Positions 32,363 to 43,079 are shown, counted from the first letter of the stretch. The stretch: 64,000 nt of DNA from Nilaparvata lugens (GCF_014356525.2 NC_052511.1:5123016-5187015); one strand, 5' to 3'. Translations and numbers: made by a program. Notes: generated from the sequence alone by a model not told the origin.

Positions 32363-32937
32363 AGGAGCTTTAATGTATCTTTCCATAAACAATAGATACT
32401 CTTCTATATCTTCTCAAAAGCAACGTGTTGCATCCGAAAAGATACACAAGGAGCTTTTTGGAGTTACGTCCCTTTTAGCACAACACAGGATATCAGCTGA
32501 CATTCGTTCAACATGTCCTTTCCATTGTTGGTGATACGTTGCAACTCTCTCATTCATGAAGCTCTCTGTGTTTAGGGAGCTTCCTCAATCAAGGGATCTA
32601 GGGTCTCTGAAGCCTGATGTTTTTGCAAAGCCGTGGATATTACCCCGCGAACCATACCTTGCCTATATGCAGTTTCAAAGTCCCGAAGGCAAAGCTACGG
32701 GACGAGTACTGTAGCTAAGGATAGAGCTATCTAATATACGATAGATAGCTGAGGATAGAGCTATCTCATATAGATAGCTAGGATTGAACTATCTGTTATA
32801 GATAGCTATTATTGGTCTGACGACAGACAAGGATAGCAAACCAAACTTTTACAACCATCATGACTTCCATGTTGGACCATTTGCCAATGTTCCTATGACT
32901 AATACCATAGAATAAGAATAAAAAAATAGTACCTATA

Positions 32938-33660
32938 TTGAGATCCACGTTATAATGGCAGTATTTGATTAATTGATTAATGTTAGTGTTTCTATAGTTG
33001 TCTTCCATTCGACAAAGCAGATAGGGATATCCTTCCTTTTCTACCTCCGCAACGTTGCCAGTTCCGTTTTTAACAATGTAGAAATATATTAAACAAAGTA
33101 TTCAATCTCAATAATTATGAGAATTCATTGAAAAATATATTTTCTTGACAAATAGAATAAAATTGATTATTTTAAACAAGGATGAACAGTTAATATTACA
33201 TCAGATTTATGCCGGTATCAGCTATCCTCTACAGAAGGCAGTGGCAAGACAGAGATTCGGCAACGCTGTTCTCCTATTCTTCTACACTGCCATTATAATG
33301 TGGACCTCACTATATAGTGAGATTCATGGTATGAAGTTAGTGGAAATAATAAGATTACACGGTTGCCGATTTTCTGTTACTATCGCCTTCTATATTAATT
33401 GTATGGCTCAAGTTATGCCGGTATGTCTGATCGAATATTGACTGCTGATTCTTATTGAAAATTATCAACTCTATCTCAAATATATTTTATTTGTCAATAG
33501 ATATTTTAGTAGTTCATGGTGTTTCTTCGTAGGCAACAAACGATTTGGCAACAGGAGGTGGAAAAGGGTGGAGCTATCTGCTGTGTCTAATGACAGACAA
33601 GGATAGCAAACTAATAAATTTTGATCAAGTGTTGACTTTATAACGTGGATCTCACTATAT
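32938..33660. mobile_element. two adjacent TATAGTG MITE copies
   Basis: The first runs from GAGATCCACGTTATAATGGC (about 32938) to AATGTGGACCTCACTATATA (33315). The second starts at the same TATA (TATAGTGAGATTCATGGTAT, 33312) and ends ATAACGTGGATCTCACTATA (33659). The shared TATA suggests one inserted into the terminus of the other. Confidence 0.75.
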
Positions 33661-33710
33661 GTTTTCTCCGTGCTAAATAGGTACCTAACTGCTTTAAAAT
33701 CCTTTAGTAC

Positions 33711-34095
33711 CTAAGGCTGGTCACACACCGATTAGTCAAGACAAGACTAGTCACGTTTAGTCACAATACTTTACATAGTTGCTTATGAAGACATGTCTAA
33801 TTGCAATGACTAATCAGTGTGTGTTGCGTCATAAGCAGCAATGTGAAGTATTGTGACTAAACGTGACTAGTCTTGTCTTGACTAATCGGTGTGTGACCAG
33901 CCTTAGGGTGGGCACACACCAGTTAGTCAAGACAAGACTAGTCACGATTAGTCACAAAACTTCACATTGTTGCTTATGAAGCAACACACACCGATTAGTC
34001 ATTGCAATTAGACATGTCTTCATAAGCAACTATGTGAAGTATTGTGACTAAACGTGTCTTGTCTTGTCTTGACTAACTGGTGTGTGCCTAGCCTT
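33711..34095. mobile_element. pair of palindromic MITEs, GGCTGGTCACACACCGATTA
   Basis: Unit 1 (33711-33905) and unit 2 (33906-34095) are each near-complete palindromes. The arms contain GTCAAGACAAGACTAGTCAC and its complement, and the ends TAAGGCTGGTCACACACC / GGTGTGTGACCAGCCTTA. They lie back to back with no gap. Confidence 0.88.
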
Positions 34096-34406
34096 TCTCT
34101 ACTGAATTCTAGTTTTAAGTGTTCCTTCAGATCAAACTTTCAGTCCTATTTCAAGTTCCATCATCACAATAATGAATTATTATTTATTAGTGTATTAACT
34201 TATTAAACTTATTACTTACATTAGGTATTATTCAATTTAGTTAGATTTAGCATGATAAATTATTTTCTTTAGTCAACCTTGATTTGATATAATTTCTTTT
34301 GCGCGTTTTCTAGTTAGACTTCTCAACTTTGACAATTATTGAGCTGTGCAGGATTATCCTCAATCCCCGTTTTCACACTTACCAATTGTCGGCAGACACT
34401 CAGAAT

Positions 34407-34510
34407 AAGGGCCAAGACACATGAGGCGTTGTTACAGAAGGGTAATCGGAGAGCTTCCTGTCCTGTCGTGCCGACTCGTCTGGAAAAACGACTCGTGTGT
34501 CTCAGCCCTT
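34407..34510. mobile_element. small foldback, AAGGGCCAAGACACATGAG
   Basis: The left AAGGGCCAAGACACATGAG and right CTCGTGTGTCTCAGCCCTT are imperfect inverted repeats around a 65-bp centre. Confidence 0.65.
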
Positions 34511-34593
34511 ATTATCCTCAGATTGGCTGATAATCAGCTGTTGCTGAGGATTGACCAATCGGAAGACAATTCCAAGTGTCGGCTACAATCAGT

Positions 34594-34785
34594 AAGGCTC
34601 AACTCACACTTACGCGACTCAGGTCGAGAAGAGACTCGACTCTAGTCGAGAGCTTATGTTTTCAAATGGTGACACTCAGACCAGTCGATTCTAGTCCTCC
34701 GCGACGTCACCATTTGAAAACACATGCTCTCGACTAGAGTCGAGTCTCTTCTCGACCTGAGTCGCGTAAGTGTGAGTTGAGCCTT
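34594..34785. mobile_element. palindromic MITE, AAGGCTCAACTCACACTTAC, copy 1
   Basis: It folds fully: AAGGCTCAACTCACACTTAC with GTAAGTGTGAGTTGAGCCTT, and TTTTCAAATGGTGAC with GTCACCATTTGAAAA. A second copy is at 40435 inside mRpS7. Confidence 0.92.
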
Positions 34786-35365
34786 AGTGTGAAAATTCTT
34801 CTCATTTCGCGTTTCAAATGAACATTAACATTTCTTTTAAAAAAGTAATAACTTTTGTCAAGTTTGAACGATTTTAAAGTCGCACATCAACTTTCATACA
34901 TCGTACATCAAGTATTCATGCTAGTCAAAAAATTGTTAAAACTATTAGATACCTAAAGTAATATTCATGTTATTCCATGTACTTACTACATTGGTAGTCT
35001 CATCTATCGACAAATTACCTTTTATTTTCATCTCTAAAAATCCTTCTTTTTACACTTTTCTATCAACTGATAGACTTATGACACGCAACACAATTTTATT
35101 ATTAAATAATATTTAAATAATAATAATTTGAATAAAAGTTGAAAGTAATAAAGTATAATTTAAGTTAAATAATAATTTAAAACTTTCTGATTATACATTT
35201 CTACTGCTAGAACCAACAAGTGCCTTCATAAATAATTTAAAATAGTCCCAACAGTGTTCTAATATTGATTAGTGAGACTATTTGTATTTATGGACATTCT
35301 GTATTTCTATTTCCCTTTTTGTGTAGTTGAGAAGTTGATATTGTGGTAATTATTTGAATTCATAT

Positions 35366-35533
35366 TGAATGAAAAAGACTAAGAAATTGTCAAAAACCAC
35401 AGATTTATTGATACTTAGAAAGACCGGTTTCGGTTATTACACCATTGTCTTTCTAAGCCTTTTCTTTGAAACCGGTCTTTCTAAGTATCAATAAATCTGT
35501 GGTTTTTGACAATTTCCTAGTCTTTTTCATTCA
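35366..35533. mobile_element. AAGACCGGTTTCGGTTAT foldback, simple copy
   Basis: Arms TGAATGAAAAAGACTAAGAA ... AGACCGGTTTCGG and their complement, with a short centre. Compare 11861-12202, which has the same arms plus a tandem array. Confidence 0.88.
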
Positions 35534-35807
35534 GTATTTCTATTAGATATAAAATCGTCTTTATCGGTATTATTTCATAGTGATAGTAATTAAATTAGTA
35601 TTACAATGGTACTAGAAGAAAGTATCTTGATGAAACTTGAATTTTCTTGAGAGATTTGACTAAGTTAGTATGTTGATATCATTTGTATCTATTTTACAAT
35701 AAATCTTCTGTGAAACAGAGGGAACCACTTTGAGTTTGGTTTGTGGATTTTATTATTTCTAGGCAAATGTTATAAAAAACATCAAATTTCTTGCTTCTCA
35801 GCAGTAT

Positions 35808-36072
35808 CATAGAGAAACAATAGCGTAAGTAGATGTCCCATGGTATAGGGAGTTTATGTCGCAACTTTTACTGTTATCTCAAGCCGATAGTCCACGTAGT
35901 TCTTTCCCGTGAAGCTGTGTGACGCTGGTAGTCACTCATATTGTGCCATTCATACACTCTTACCCGGTCAAAACAGTAATAATCGACAGTAATCGGCTTC
36001 AGATAACAGTAAAAGTTACGACATAAACGCCCTATACCATGGGATATCTACTTACGCTATTGTTTCTCTATG
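35808..36072. mobile_element. foldback MITE, CATAGAGAAACAATAGCG family, copy 2
   Basis: Ends CATAGAGAAACAATAGCGTA and TACGCTATTGTTTCTCTATG are perfect inverse copies. The body includes TGTTATCTCAAGCCGATAGT. Confidence 0.92.
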
Positions 36073-36273
36073 GCAGTATGTCGAGACAAGTACCTTGATT
36101 GAAGCCAACTATACAAAAATTGCATTAGATTGAAATTTATTCTGTCCTCTTCAAAGAGACCTCCTAGTAAAAATTGGTGAATAACTGTTGAACACAATTA
36201 TTATTGTAATGTATTTGAAAAATGTTTCAAGATCCAATTGCCACTCCACATTAATAAGTTTTGACACAATAAC

Positions 36274-36550
36274 TATAGTGAGGTCCACGTTATGATGGCA
36301 GTATTCGATCAACATTGGTGTCGCCATCCTTGTCTATCATTCGACAAAGCAGATAGCGCTATCCTTTTCTAACTTTGCAAAGTTGTCTGATCGTTTTTCA
36401 ACAATTTAAAAATAGAATTGATTAACAAAAGATATCGATTAATTTAATCTCAATTATGAAAATTCATTAGGCTTATTTAATTATTGAGAAATATAGTCTA
36501 AGGGCAACGCTGATCATCCTCCACTGCCATTATAATGTGGACCTCACTAT
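36274..36550. mobile_element. TATAGTG MITE copy downstream of mRpS7
   Basis: TATAGTGAGGTCCACGTTAT to ATAATGTGGACCTCACTAT. It lies about 120 bp past the mRpS7 stop codon on the gene's 3-prime side. Confidence 0.88.
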
Positions 36551-36669
36551 GAAAATTAGTTTTTTGGTCTCTCTAAAGAGCGTTTGAAAAGAAACAAATT
36601 GGAATTTTAAGTATAATCATTTATTTATAAAGCTGTTAATTAGTACTCAATCATTAATCTAAGAAATAA

Positions 36670-36750
36670 CTATCCCCATCTGTAATGGGCGTAAGCTCGG
36701 TTCGCTTCGCACTGTTTATGAAGATCTTGTTTTCTCTTGATAACTCGTCC
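36670..36750 (-). CDS. mRpS7: mRpS7 exon 6 (C-terminus)
   Basis: Reverse-strand acceptor GGTTGATTTCAG. Encodes GRVIKRKQDLHKQCEANRAY then AHYRWG and stop. This block is nearly invariant in mitochondrial uS7. Confidence 0.97.
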   Translation of the reverse strand, partial: GRVIKRKQDLHKQCEANRAYAHYRWG

Positions 36751-39700
36751 CTGAAATCAACCAAATACATTTTAAAATTAATAGCATGCACAAAAAATTG
36801 TAGTTAAATGTTGCTTGTATTTATGTGTAGTCTACTATGTATGACACTACAAAGCTGGAATCTCACTTATCATGATCAGCTAACGTGTCCGGTACAGTGA
36901 AAATAATTATTATTCCCATGATCTCTAATGGGACCTTTCATACTCGCTCGTGTGGACTGAGTGAGATTAGTCCCACAAAAAATCCAACAGCCGAAGACCA
37001 AAGATTCTACATGAAATTTGCAACAAAATATGTCCAGTAAAGTTCCTCATATCGACCTTAGTTTTCGAAATATATAGATTTTCGATATTTTGGAAAAACG
37101 TCTATAACTAGAAAACTATCAGTCAAAATCTAACTCTAAGAATATGGTTGGAAAGAGAGAGAAATTTCCGATAAGATTTTATAATTTGCTCCTTTGTTAC
37201 ACGTTTTTGAACTTTTTATGAGCACTCAAATTTGAAGAAAGTACATTCGTCGAGTTCAAAACAAACAGTTTTAAGGAATCATAAGAATCTTATTGGAAAT
37301 TTCTCCATCTATCCGACCATATTCTTGGAATCAGATTGTGACTGATTGACCGAGCGAAGTGAGGTCTAAGATTCAAGTCGACGGTTTGATATTTCTCTTA
37401 ATGTTTAAATGTTTATATGTTTTTATGTTGCGCATTTACGGCGAAACGCGAAAATAGATTTTCATGAAATTTGACAGGTATGCTCCTTTTTTAATTGCGC
37501 GTCGACGTATATACAAGGTTTTTGGAAATTTTGCATTTCAAGGATAATATAAAAGGAAAAAGGAGCCTCCTTCATACGCCAATATTGAAGTAAAAATCAG
37601 ACTATAGAATTTTATTCATCATAAATCAGCTGACAAGTGATTACACAGATGTGTGGAGAAGCCAGTCTATTGCTGTATTTCCATAAGGTCTATAGTTTCA
37701 ATCAGGTACTTGTGGATGAGAATACTGCGAGAGGTCTACTGTTCACAGAACTACTAGTAAGTATCACAGTTATTGACGGTTTTCAAAAGTAGCGAAAAAT
37801 CGATAGACCTCGCAAACTGAGGTCGATATAAGAAAATTTTACTGGACATTTTTTGTTGCAAATTTCATGTAGAATCTATGGTCTTTGGTTGCTTAACCTT
37901 TCGTGGATTACTCTGTATATTAATTATGCGTACCTTATTTTCGGATACATTAATAGACTACTAAATTGAGTAATAGATAACAAAAAAATTATGGGTACCT
38001 TATTTTCGGATGCATCAATGAGTTCAATCGCCATTCGATCAGTCCACCGACTTGTTCTGGCCTTGTCGCTTCCAGCCTCTATCAGCCAGTTCATTGAGTA
38101 AAACCTTGCCGTCGTTTCAGTTATTGGCATTGGAACCTACAAAATTAATACTCTCATGTAATTCTATTCAATTTATTCACCAAAATACATTCATAGAATT
38201 GAAGGCAATGATGCTTTTTAACAGATGGATTTTTCCATTATAGTGTAGGTTTTGTAGCCTTGCTATAGTGAGGTCCACGTTATAATGACAGTATTTGATC
38301 AACTTTGGTTTTGCTATCCTTGTCTATCATTCGACAAAGCCGGTGTTACTATCCTTTTCTAGGTCCACAACGATGCCAATTATGTGTTTGACAGTTTAGA
38401 AATATAATTAATTAATGCAGAGAATCGGCATCGCTATTCTTCTATCTTTATCCACTGCCATTATAACGTGGACCTCACTATAGTGAGATGCATCCATATC
38501 TATAGTGATGCCCAAGTTATAATGGCAGTAGAAAAAGATAGGAGAACAGCGTCGCCGATTCTCTGCCTTGCCACTGCCTTCTATAGATGACTGCTGATAC
38601 CGCTATATCTGATGAAATATTAAATGTTCATTCTTGTTTAAAATAATCAGTTATATTCTATTCGTCAAGAAAATATATATTTAAATAATATTTTGTTGGT
38701 TAGGCTAATACTATTTCTGCATTGTTTATTTATTTATTTATTTATTTACAAATACAATCCAGGTAAAAACAACAGGCATTCGCCCAAAACTGCTTTAAAC
38801 CTTAATTTGGAATACACAGTCTAGAGGTTATGTGAAATTGATAACTTAATTCACACATTATTTTCAGTCCAAAAAAATTTATCTACTAGTCTAAAATTTT
38901 GAATTTATCAGATTAATCAATTTCAAAATACAAATCCAATCAAAAATCTTCCTTCACAATCACCAAAAATATAAAAATTTCACTTAAATCCACAATAATT
39001 TATTATACTCTAGTAAACATCAAAAAAACGATTGTTGAAAAACGATCTGGAAACGTTGCGGAGCTAGAAGAGGAAAGCGCTATCTGCTTTGTCGAATGAT
39101 AGAAAAGGATAGCAACACCAAAGTTGATCAAATACTCCCATTATAACGTGGACCTCACTATATATAATGTATTTATTCAAGAATAATATTTAGTCCCCTG
39201 AATATAATTTTAAAAATAAAAAAATCTGGAAAATCTTAGTCACTGAATGATCAAGGACGAAATACCTCGATTCAAATTTCTTAGGGAAAAAACTTTTCTG
39301 TGGAAAACAAGTTGCTGGGAACATTTTGTTGGCAACTTTTTCAGTGTTCACCGCACTTAGTGTGAAACAAAGATTTTTACAAGTTGACGACAAAATGTTG
39401 CTTTGCATTTCAAAAAATTGCCACAATTTGTTGAAAACAGTTGACAACTAGTGTAAACTCGTACAATGTACTAAAAAATAAGATTCTTTCTACAATCTAC
39501 TAGTGATCATGACAATATTGGCAATCCGTTTATATGAAAGTCTTATGAAGGGGCATACCTGTTCAACTTGCTCCCAGATAGTCTAAAACTACTAGAAAAC
39601 AACAACGCGCTAGCAAAGGGTTTGAAGAGGTACCTAATGGACCGGCCTTGTTACACCGTTGCAGAATATATCGAGGAGAATACATACACCCAACTCAGAT

Positions 39701-42475
39701 AGCGGCTAGTGCCGTGGAAAACCCCGTTCAAGGGACAATGACAATTCCCCGGTCAGCAGACTGCTGCGAAGACAACAGAAGTAAAGTAAAGTAAAAGTTG
39801 AATTCCACAAACCTGATAATAGGCTCCTCCTCGTTTTACTGAGATGAGAACCAGGAGAGGCTTACAGTTTTCAACAGCCAAATGTAGAATCTTGAGAGGA
39901 TCAGTTATAATCTTTTCCTTTTCTTCTGGATCTGTTTCCTTGTGATAACGTGCCAGTTGCAGTCTTTTCACATTTTCAAATGCCTGTTTTGATGGAATTA
40001 CTGAATTATTAACACATTAAAAACTCTTCACACCAATTTACTATGTACTGAAGGCAGAACATAATTTTTAATCATATTCTGGCTTGAGAGCACTGATTCA
40101 TTTCTTGAAATTTGAATGATGAATTTGTGAAATATAAATTGAAAATTGGAGAAATTTTTATAACAGTGATCCTACTTGTACTGATTTATGATTCCCATTG
40201 AAAGGACATAATATAACATATATTTTCTTCACAACATTCAAATTATTTTATAAGAAAAATATATAATCATAAATATTATTTACCTTATCGAGGAGTGAAC
40301 GAGAAAGATCTTTATTACCTTTCCTCATCAAATAATTTTGAAACTTCCTGGAACATGAAAAATGCAATTGGTTGTCACTTGATCGAAGTTCGATAAAACG
40401 TCCATGATAGTTCATTCCTTTCTTTAAGGCTCAACTCACACTTACGCGACTCAGGTCGAGAAGAGACTGGACTCTAGTGGAGAGCATGTGTTTCCAAATG
40501 GTGACACTCAGACCAGTCGATTCTAGTCTCCGCGACGTCACCATTTGAAAACACATGCTCTCCACTAGAGTCGAGTCTCTTCTCGACCTGAGTTGAGCCT
40601 AAAATGTTATCAATCTCAAGACACGTTTACGACAGAGTTATCAAATAAGATGTCAAAGAATTGCGGCAAGTTGTTGCCAATATTAAAAACGTTCAGCAAC
40701 ATTTTGACGTCAACTTGTGGGAATCCTTGTACTCAAAAAATATTTGTTTTACACTCATGTAGAAAACACTGAGAAAGTTGCCAAAGAAAGTTCCCCCTCT
40801 ACAAATCTACGCAGACTACACTTTCTGGGCAAAAATTGAAAACCTTTGTTTTCTCTTCAATGAGTTTCCGACAAATTTCGTAGAAAACAAGTTGCTCTTC
40901 TCAATCGTAGAGCAACAGAAGTAGTAAATTTTTTCCCAGAGAGCGTAGTCGGCGTGGAATTGTAGATGCAATTTTTTAGCAACTTTCGCAGTTTTTGAAA
41001 ATAGAGATAGAGACAAGAAGTATCCCCACAAGTTGACGACAAAATGTTGCAGTGCTTTTCAAGAAATTGACAAAGTACCGCAATTTGTTGAACACTCAGT
41101 TGACAACTCTGGTCTTTGAGTGGATTTTAACTGCATTTACATCTAAGTTGTCAACAATATGTTGTCCACAAATAGTTTACAACAAAAAGTTGTCAATTTT
41201 TTTTAGTAGATAACAAGTTGCTGGGAACGTTTTGTTGGCAACTTTTTGTGTTTCCCATATAGATATGCAACAAACAATTTGTTGAAAACAAGGATTTCCA
41301 CAAGTTGACGAGAAAATGTTGATGTGCTTTTCAAGAAATTAGCAACAAATCGCCGCAACGCCGACAACTTTGTGTAAACGCGGCTTCAGAATTTAAACTA
41401 TTCTTGTGTTGATGAATATATTGTTCTCACGAGTTTAATGAATTCATATTAATTTAGTAATCATCATCGTCATCATTGGCTCGACAATCCAAAGCGGATC
41501 TTGGCCTCCATTCTACTCTATCCATGGCAGCACGCCTCCAATTCCTGACCCCAAAAACTCTTCTCTCTCTCGTAGTATCTTTATCGTAGTGATTTAGTAA
41601 TCATATTTGATATAAACTAAAACATTAAATTATTTTTTTAATCAATTTTACTGTATAATATTTATTTCAAAATAGACAGTAAAAAGTAATAATGAAACTT
41701 ACCTAACAACCGGATCATAGTTGTACAGTGAATGTTCATCGGTGCAAGCCGCCTTAATTGGCAGATATTTGAGCGGCTTTATCTCACCAGATTCTTCTAA
41801 TCGTTGTTGGCCTTCCTTGGTTGGAACAGGACTTACATATTGGTTGTTGTATTGACTGTATTTTGATAACTGTCCAATCGACCAGCTAGAAAAAAATCAA
41901 CAAATTAAACTATTTTCTCTTAGTTCATTTAGATCGTCATTAATTTAATGTTTTATAAGAGAATCTCTACTTAGAGTGACGTGGAAGAAATAATTTAAAA
42001 GTAACTTCTTAGCTTTCTCATGAGCAGAAATCTGTATTGACAGACATGTGTATAGTCTATAAGTAAGATTTGTTTCTCATATTGCAACTGGTGTTTCATT
42101 TGATACAGTACCATCTCGTTTTAATATTTTCTCTTCCTCCATTTACCAAGGTTTGAGTTGATATTTCAATATTTTTTTGGTTACAATCAGCAAATTAGGT
42201 ATGCCGCATTAACTTTTGAACCAGAATTTACATTGAATTCTGAATGAGAATCTTGACAATTCCCCGATCACTGATTGTGGCGAAGACTGAACAAGTAAGG
42301 AAGTCTTTTACTCAACAAGTCATAAAGAAATATGAGAATTAAATATAAATACAAACATTTGATGAGTTAGTAAATTGAGATTGTTGCAGTTAACCTCAAA
42401 ATAGAATTCTACTTACAGGTTATTACAGCTTTTCAATAACTGGAATTGTGTGAACTTGAAAATTGTTGAACTCAT
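36670..42475 (-). CDS. mRpS7: mitochondrial small-subunit ribosomal protein uS7m, complete, 6 exons
   Basis: Minus-strand exons in coding order: 42475-42417, 41885-41703, 40347-40284, 39983-39813, 38136-37999, 36750-36670 (stop TAG). All junctions are GT-AG and in phase, giving 231 residues, close to insect mRpS7 lengths. The N-terminal 19-20 residues (MSSTIFKFTQFQLLKSCNN) lack acidic residues and look like a mitochondrial presequence. The S7 domain follows: KFQNYLMRKGNKDLSRSLLD, NVKRLQLARYH, LKILHLAVENCKPLLVLISV, KRGGAYYQVPMPITETTARF, and the family C-terminus KRKQDLHKQCEANRAYAHYR-WG. uS7m binds the 3-prime domain of the mitochondrial small rRNA in the mRNA exit region. Head to head with Smurf. 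Introns hold a nested foldback, a LINE end, a palindromic MITE and an RTE-like tail. Confidence 0.97.
36975..37900. mobile_element. foldback element in mRpS7 last intron, with nested TGACCGAGCG element
   Basis: The left arm has GAAGACCAAAGATTCTACAT, GAAATTTGCAACAAAATATG and CCTCATATCGACCTTAGTTT. The right arm carries the inverses (TGAGGTCGATATAAG, TTGTTGCAAATTTCATGTAG, AATCTATGGTCTTTGG). Inner arms around 37140/37290 (TCTAACTCTAAGAATATGGT / GACCATATTCTTGGAATCAG) are also inverted. At 37347-37758 a TGACCGAGCG element lies inside. Confidence 0.75.
37347..37758 (+). mobile_element. TGACCGAGCG repeat element, copy 3 (empty-site allele of copy 2)
   Basis: From TGACCGAGCGAAGTGAGGTC to CACAGAACTACTAGT. 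Lacks the MITE present in copy 2, reading CCATAAGGTCTATAGTTTCA at that position. Confidence 0.8.
37999..38136 (-). CDS. mRpS7: mRpS7 exon 5
   Basis: 138 bp, phase 0 both sides. Encodes VPMPITETTARFYSMNWLIE then AGSDKARTSRWTDRMAIELI and DASENK. Family pattern: VP-P-x-x-x-x-RF-x-MKW-I. The last 27 bp, including the donor, are duplicated at 37934-37960. Confidence 0.96.
38264..38482. mobile_element. TATAGTG MITE, short form
   Basis: TATAGTGAGGTCCACGTTAT to ATAACGTGGACCTCACTATA, same short sub-family as at 29708 and 31840. It lies 128 bp upstream (in gene sense) of mRpS7 exon 5. Confidence 0.92.
38501..39162. mobile_element. TATAGTG MITE, long form with inserted retroposon tail
   Basis: TATAGTGATGCCCAAGTTAT to ATAACGTGGACCTCACTATA. 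At 38722 an (ATTT)n tract and AACAGGCATTCGCCCAAAAC follow, i.e. a retroposon 3-prime end (to about 39030) lodged inside the MITE. Confidence 0.8.
39250..39460. repeat. GTTGCTGGGAAC / AAGTTGACGACAAAATGTTG repeat
   Basis: Contains AAAACAAGTTGCTGGGAACA, TTTTGTTGGCAACTTTTTCA and ACAAGTTGACGACAAAATGT. The same phrases recur at 40610-41395, so this is a dispersed element in the mRpS7 introns; ends not defined. Confidence 0.6.
39540..39797 (+). mobile_element. LINE 3-prime end
   Basis: The frame reads FNLLPDSLKLLENNNALAKG then LKRYLMDRPCYTVAEYIEEN, the terminal ORF2 motif of non-LTR elements (N-LP--L-.., F/LKR-L--..CY). A short 3-prime UTR and AAGTAAAGTAAAGTAAAA tail follow. It ends 16 bp from the mRpS7 exon 4 donor side. 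Confidence 0.75.
39813..39983 (-). CDS. mRpS7: mRpS7 exon 4
   Basis: 171 bp, phase 0. Encodes AFENVKRLQLARYHKETDPE, EKEKIITDPLKILHLAVENC and KPLLVLISVKRGGAYYQ. Matches the central S7 helices, with A-x-ENCKP typical of the mitochondrial form. Confidence 0.97.
40284..40347 (-). CDS. mRpS7: mRpS7 exon 3
   Basis: 64 bp. Completes a split Arg codon, then KFQNYLMRKGNKDLSRSLLD and K, the first S7 helix (KF-NYLM-xGKK-xAR-xL). Acceptor CATGTTCCAG and donor AAG/GTAAAT on the reverse strand. Confidence 0.96.
40435..40601. mobile_element. palindromic MITE, AAGGCTCAACTCACACTTAC, copy 2
   Basis: Same family as 34594. The right arm lacks the GTCGCGTAAGTGT part, so it is slightly shortened. Inside mRpS7 intron 2, about 90 bp from exon 3. 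Confidence 0.88.
40610..41395. repeat. long repeat region related to 39250-39460
   Basis: Multiple variants of CAAGTTGACGACAAAATGTT (41031, 41298), ACAAGTTGCTGGGAACGTTT and CAACTTTTTGTGTTTCCCAT. It begins near ACACGTTTACGAC and ends near GTGTAAACGCGGC, which are roughly inverse and may be the element ends. Confidence 0.5.
41452..41603 (+). mobile_element. short retroposon 3-prime end with target duplication
   Basis: TTTAGTAATCAT flanks both sides (41453 and 41593). The insert has TCATCATCGTCATCATTGGC, AATCCAAAGCGGATCTTGGC and CTCCATTCTACTCTATCCAT, resembling 3-prime ends of RTE-type LINEs. Only the terminal ~130 bp inserted. Confidence 0.6.
41703..41885 (-). CDS. mRpS7: mRpS7 exon 2
   Basis: 183 bp; 1 + 60 codons + 2. 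Encodes WSIGQLSKYSQYNNQYVSPV, PTKEGQQRLEESGEIKPLKY, LPIKAACTDEHSLYNYDPVV. The pattern Y-P--V-P and PIKAA-...S---DP-V-KF is typical of mitochondrial uS7 N-terminal extensions. Confidence 0.95.
42417..42475 (-). CDS. mRpS7: mRpS7 exon 1 (start, mitochondrial presequence)
   Basis: ATG at 42475-42473 followed by SSTIFKFTQFQLLKSCNN and a donor CCT/GTAAGT. Phase 2 fits exon 2. Lys/Ser/Thr-rich with no acidic residue, as expected for a matrix-targeting peptide. The choice rests on phase, donor and composition. Confidence 0.85.
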
Positions 42476-43079
42476 TATTTCAAGACAGGATTATTACAGT
42501 TTTTGAACACTTTTAAGAGATTGAAATGAACCTGCTTTATTTTAAAAATGTATTATAAAAAGTTTCATTCATTTTTTTCTAAACTGTAAGTAGTACAACA
42601 GCTGATCTGATCACGCTCATGTGTTTTATTCAATTCAAGCTGCCAACACGACAATCTCAGATTATTTTATAATTAGAAATTGAGAATCTTTCTAATTTCA
42701 ACTTATTATAAAAACTCATTGGAAATTGCGAAAAAATTTCAGTTGATTTGTCAACTAATAATTTTCTACAAGAAAATACTTGAGATGTTTCAATCTAATC
42801 TGGAAGCCTTACTTTTATTACAGAAGAGTTATTCCCACTTAATCATCTATTGAAATGAAGTGAAAATTTAATTTTCCTTTAAAATGGAAATAATACAACT
42901 TTTCTATTGGAAAAAATTTATTTCAATTCGCAAGTTCAAAAGCTGACCAAGATTTGCATCAACTTGTCGAATCGTGCAAGCCATATGGTTGGTCATTCTG
43001 ATTTCAGAATCAGAAATCACAAATGACTGCCAATTATTTACCAAGTTAATCCGTTGTTTATAATCAATGTTTGAAGAAA
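42476..43079. promoter_or_regulatory. bidirectional promoter region between mRpS7 and Smurf
   Basis: 604 bp separate the two divergent start codons. No recognised repeat family is present here, unlike almost every other non-coding interval of this size in the window. I see no convincing TATA box at a fixed distance; 5-prime ends of the transcripts cannot be placed by eye. A weak antisense open frame overlaps the right half. Confidence 0.6.

Larger units (their letters stand above)
30730..32460. repeat. 80-bp minisatellite with inserted and co-amplified MITE
   Basis: Units contain GTATCTTTCCGTAAGCAACA, GATGCTCTTTTGTATCTTC and ACGTGTTGCATCCGAAAAGA. Starts at 31305, 31385 and 31465 give an 80-bp period. 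A second motif (TCCGGATCCTGTTGCTTTGC) recurs at 30747, 30848 and 31142. Two MITE copies (31840, 32143) sit in the same place in consecutive long units of 303 bp. Confidence 0.88.
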
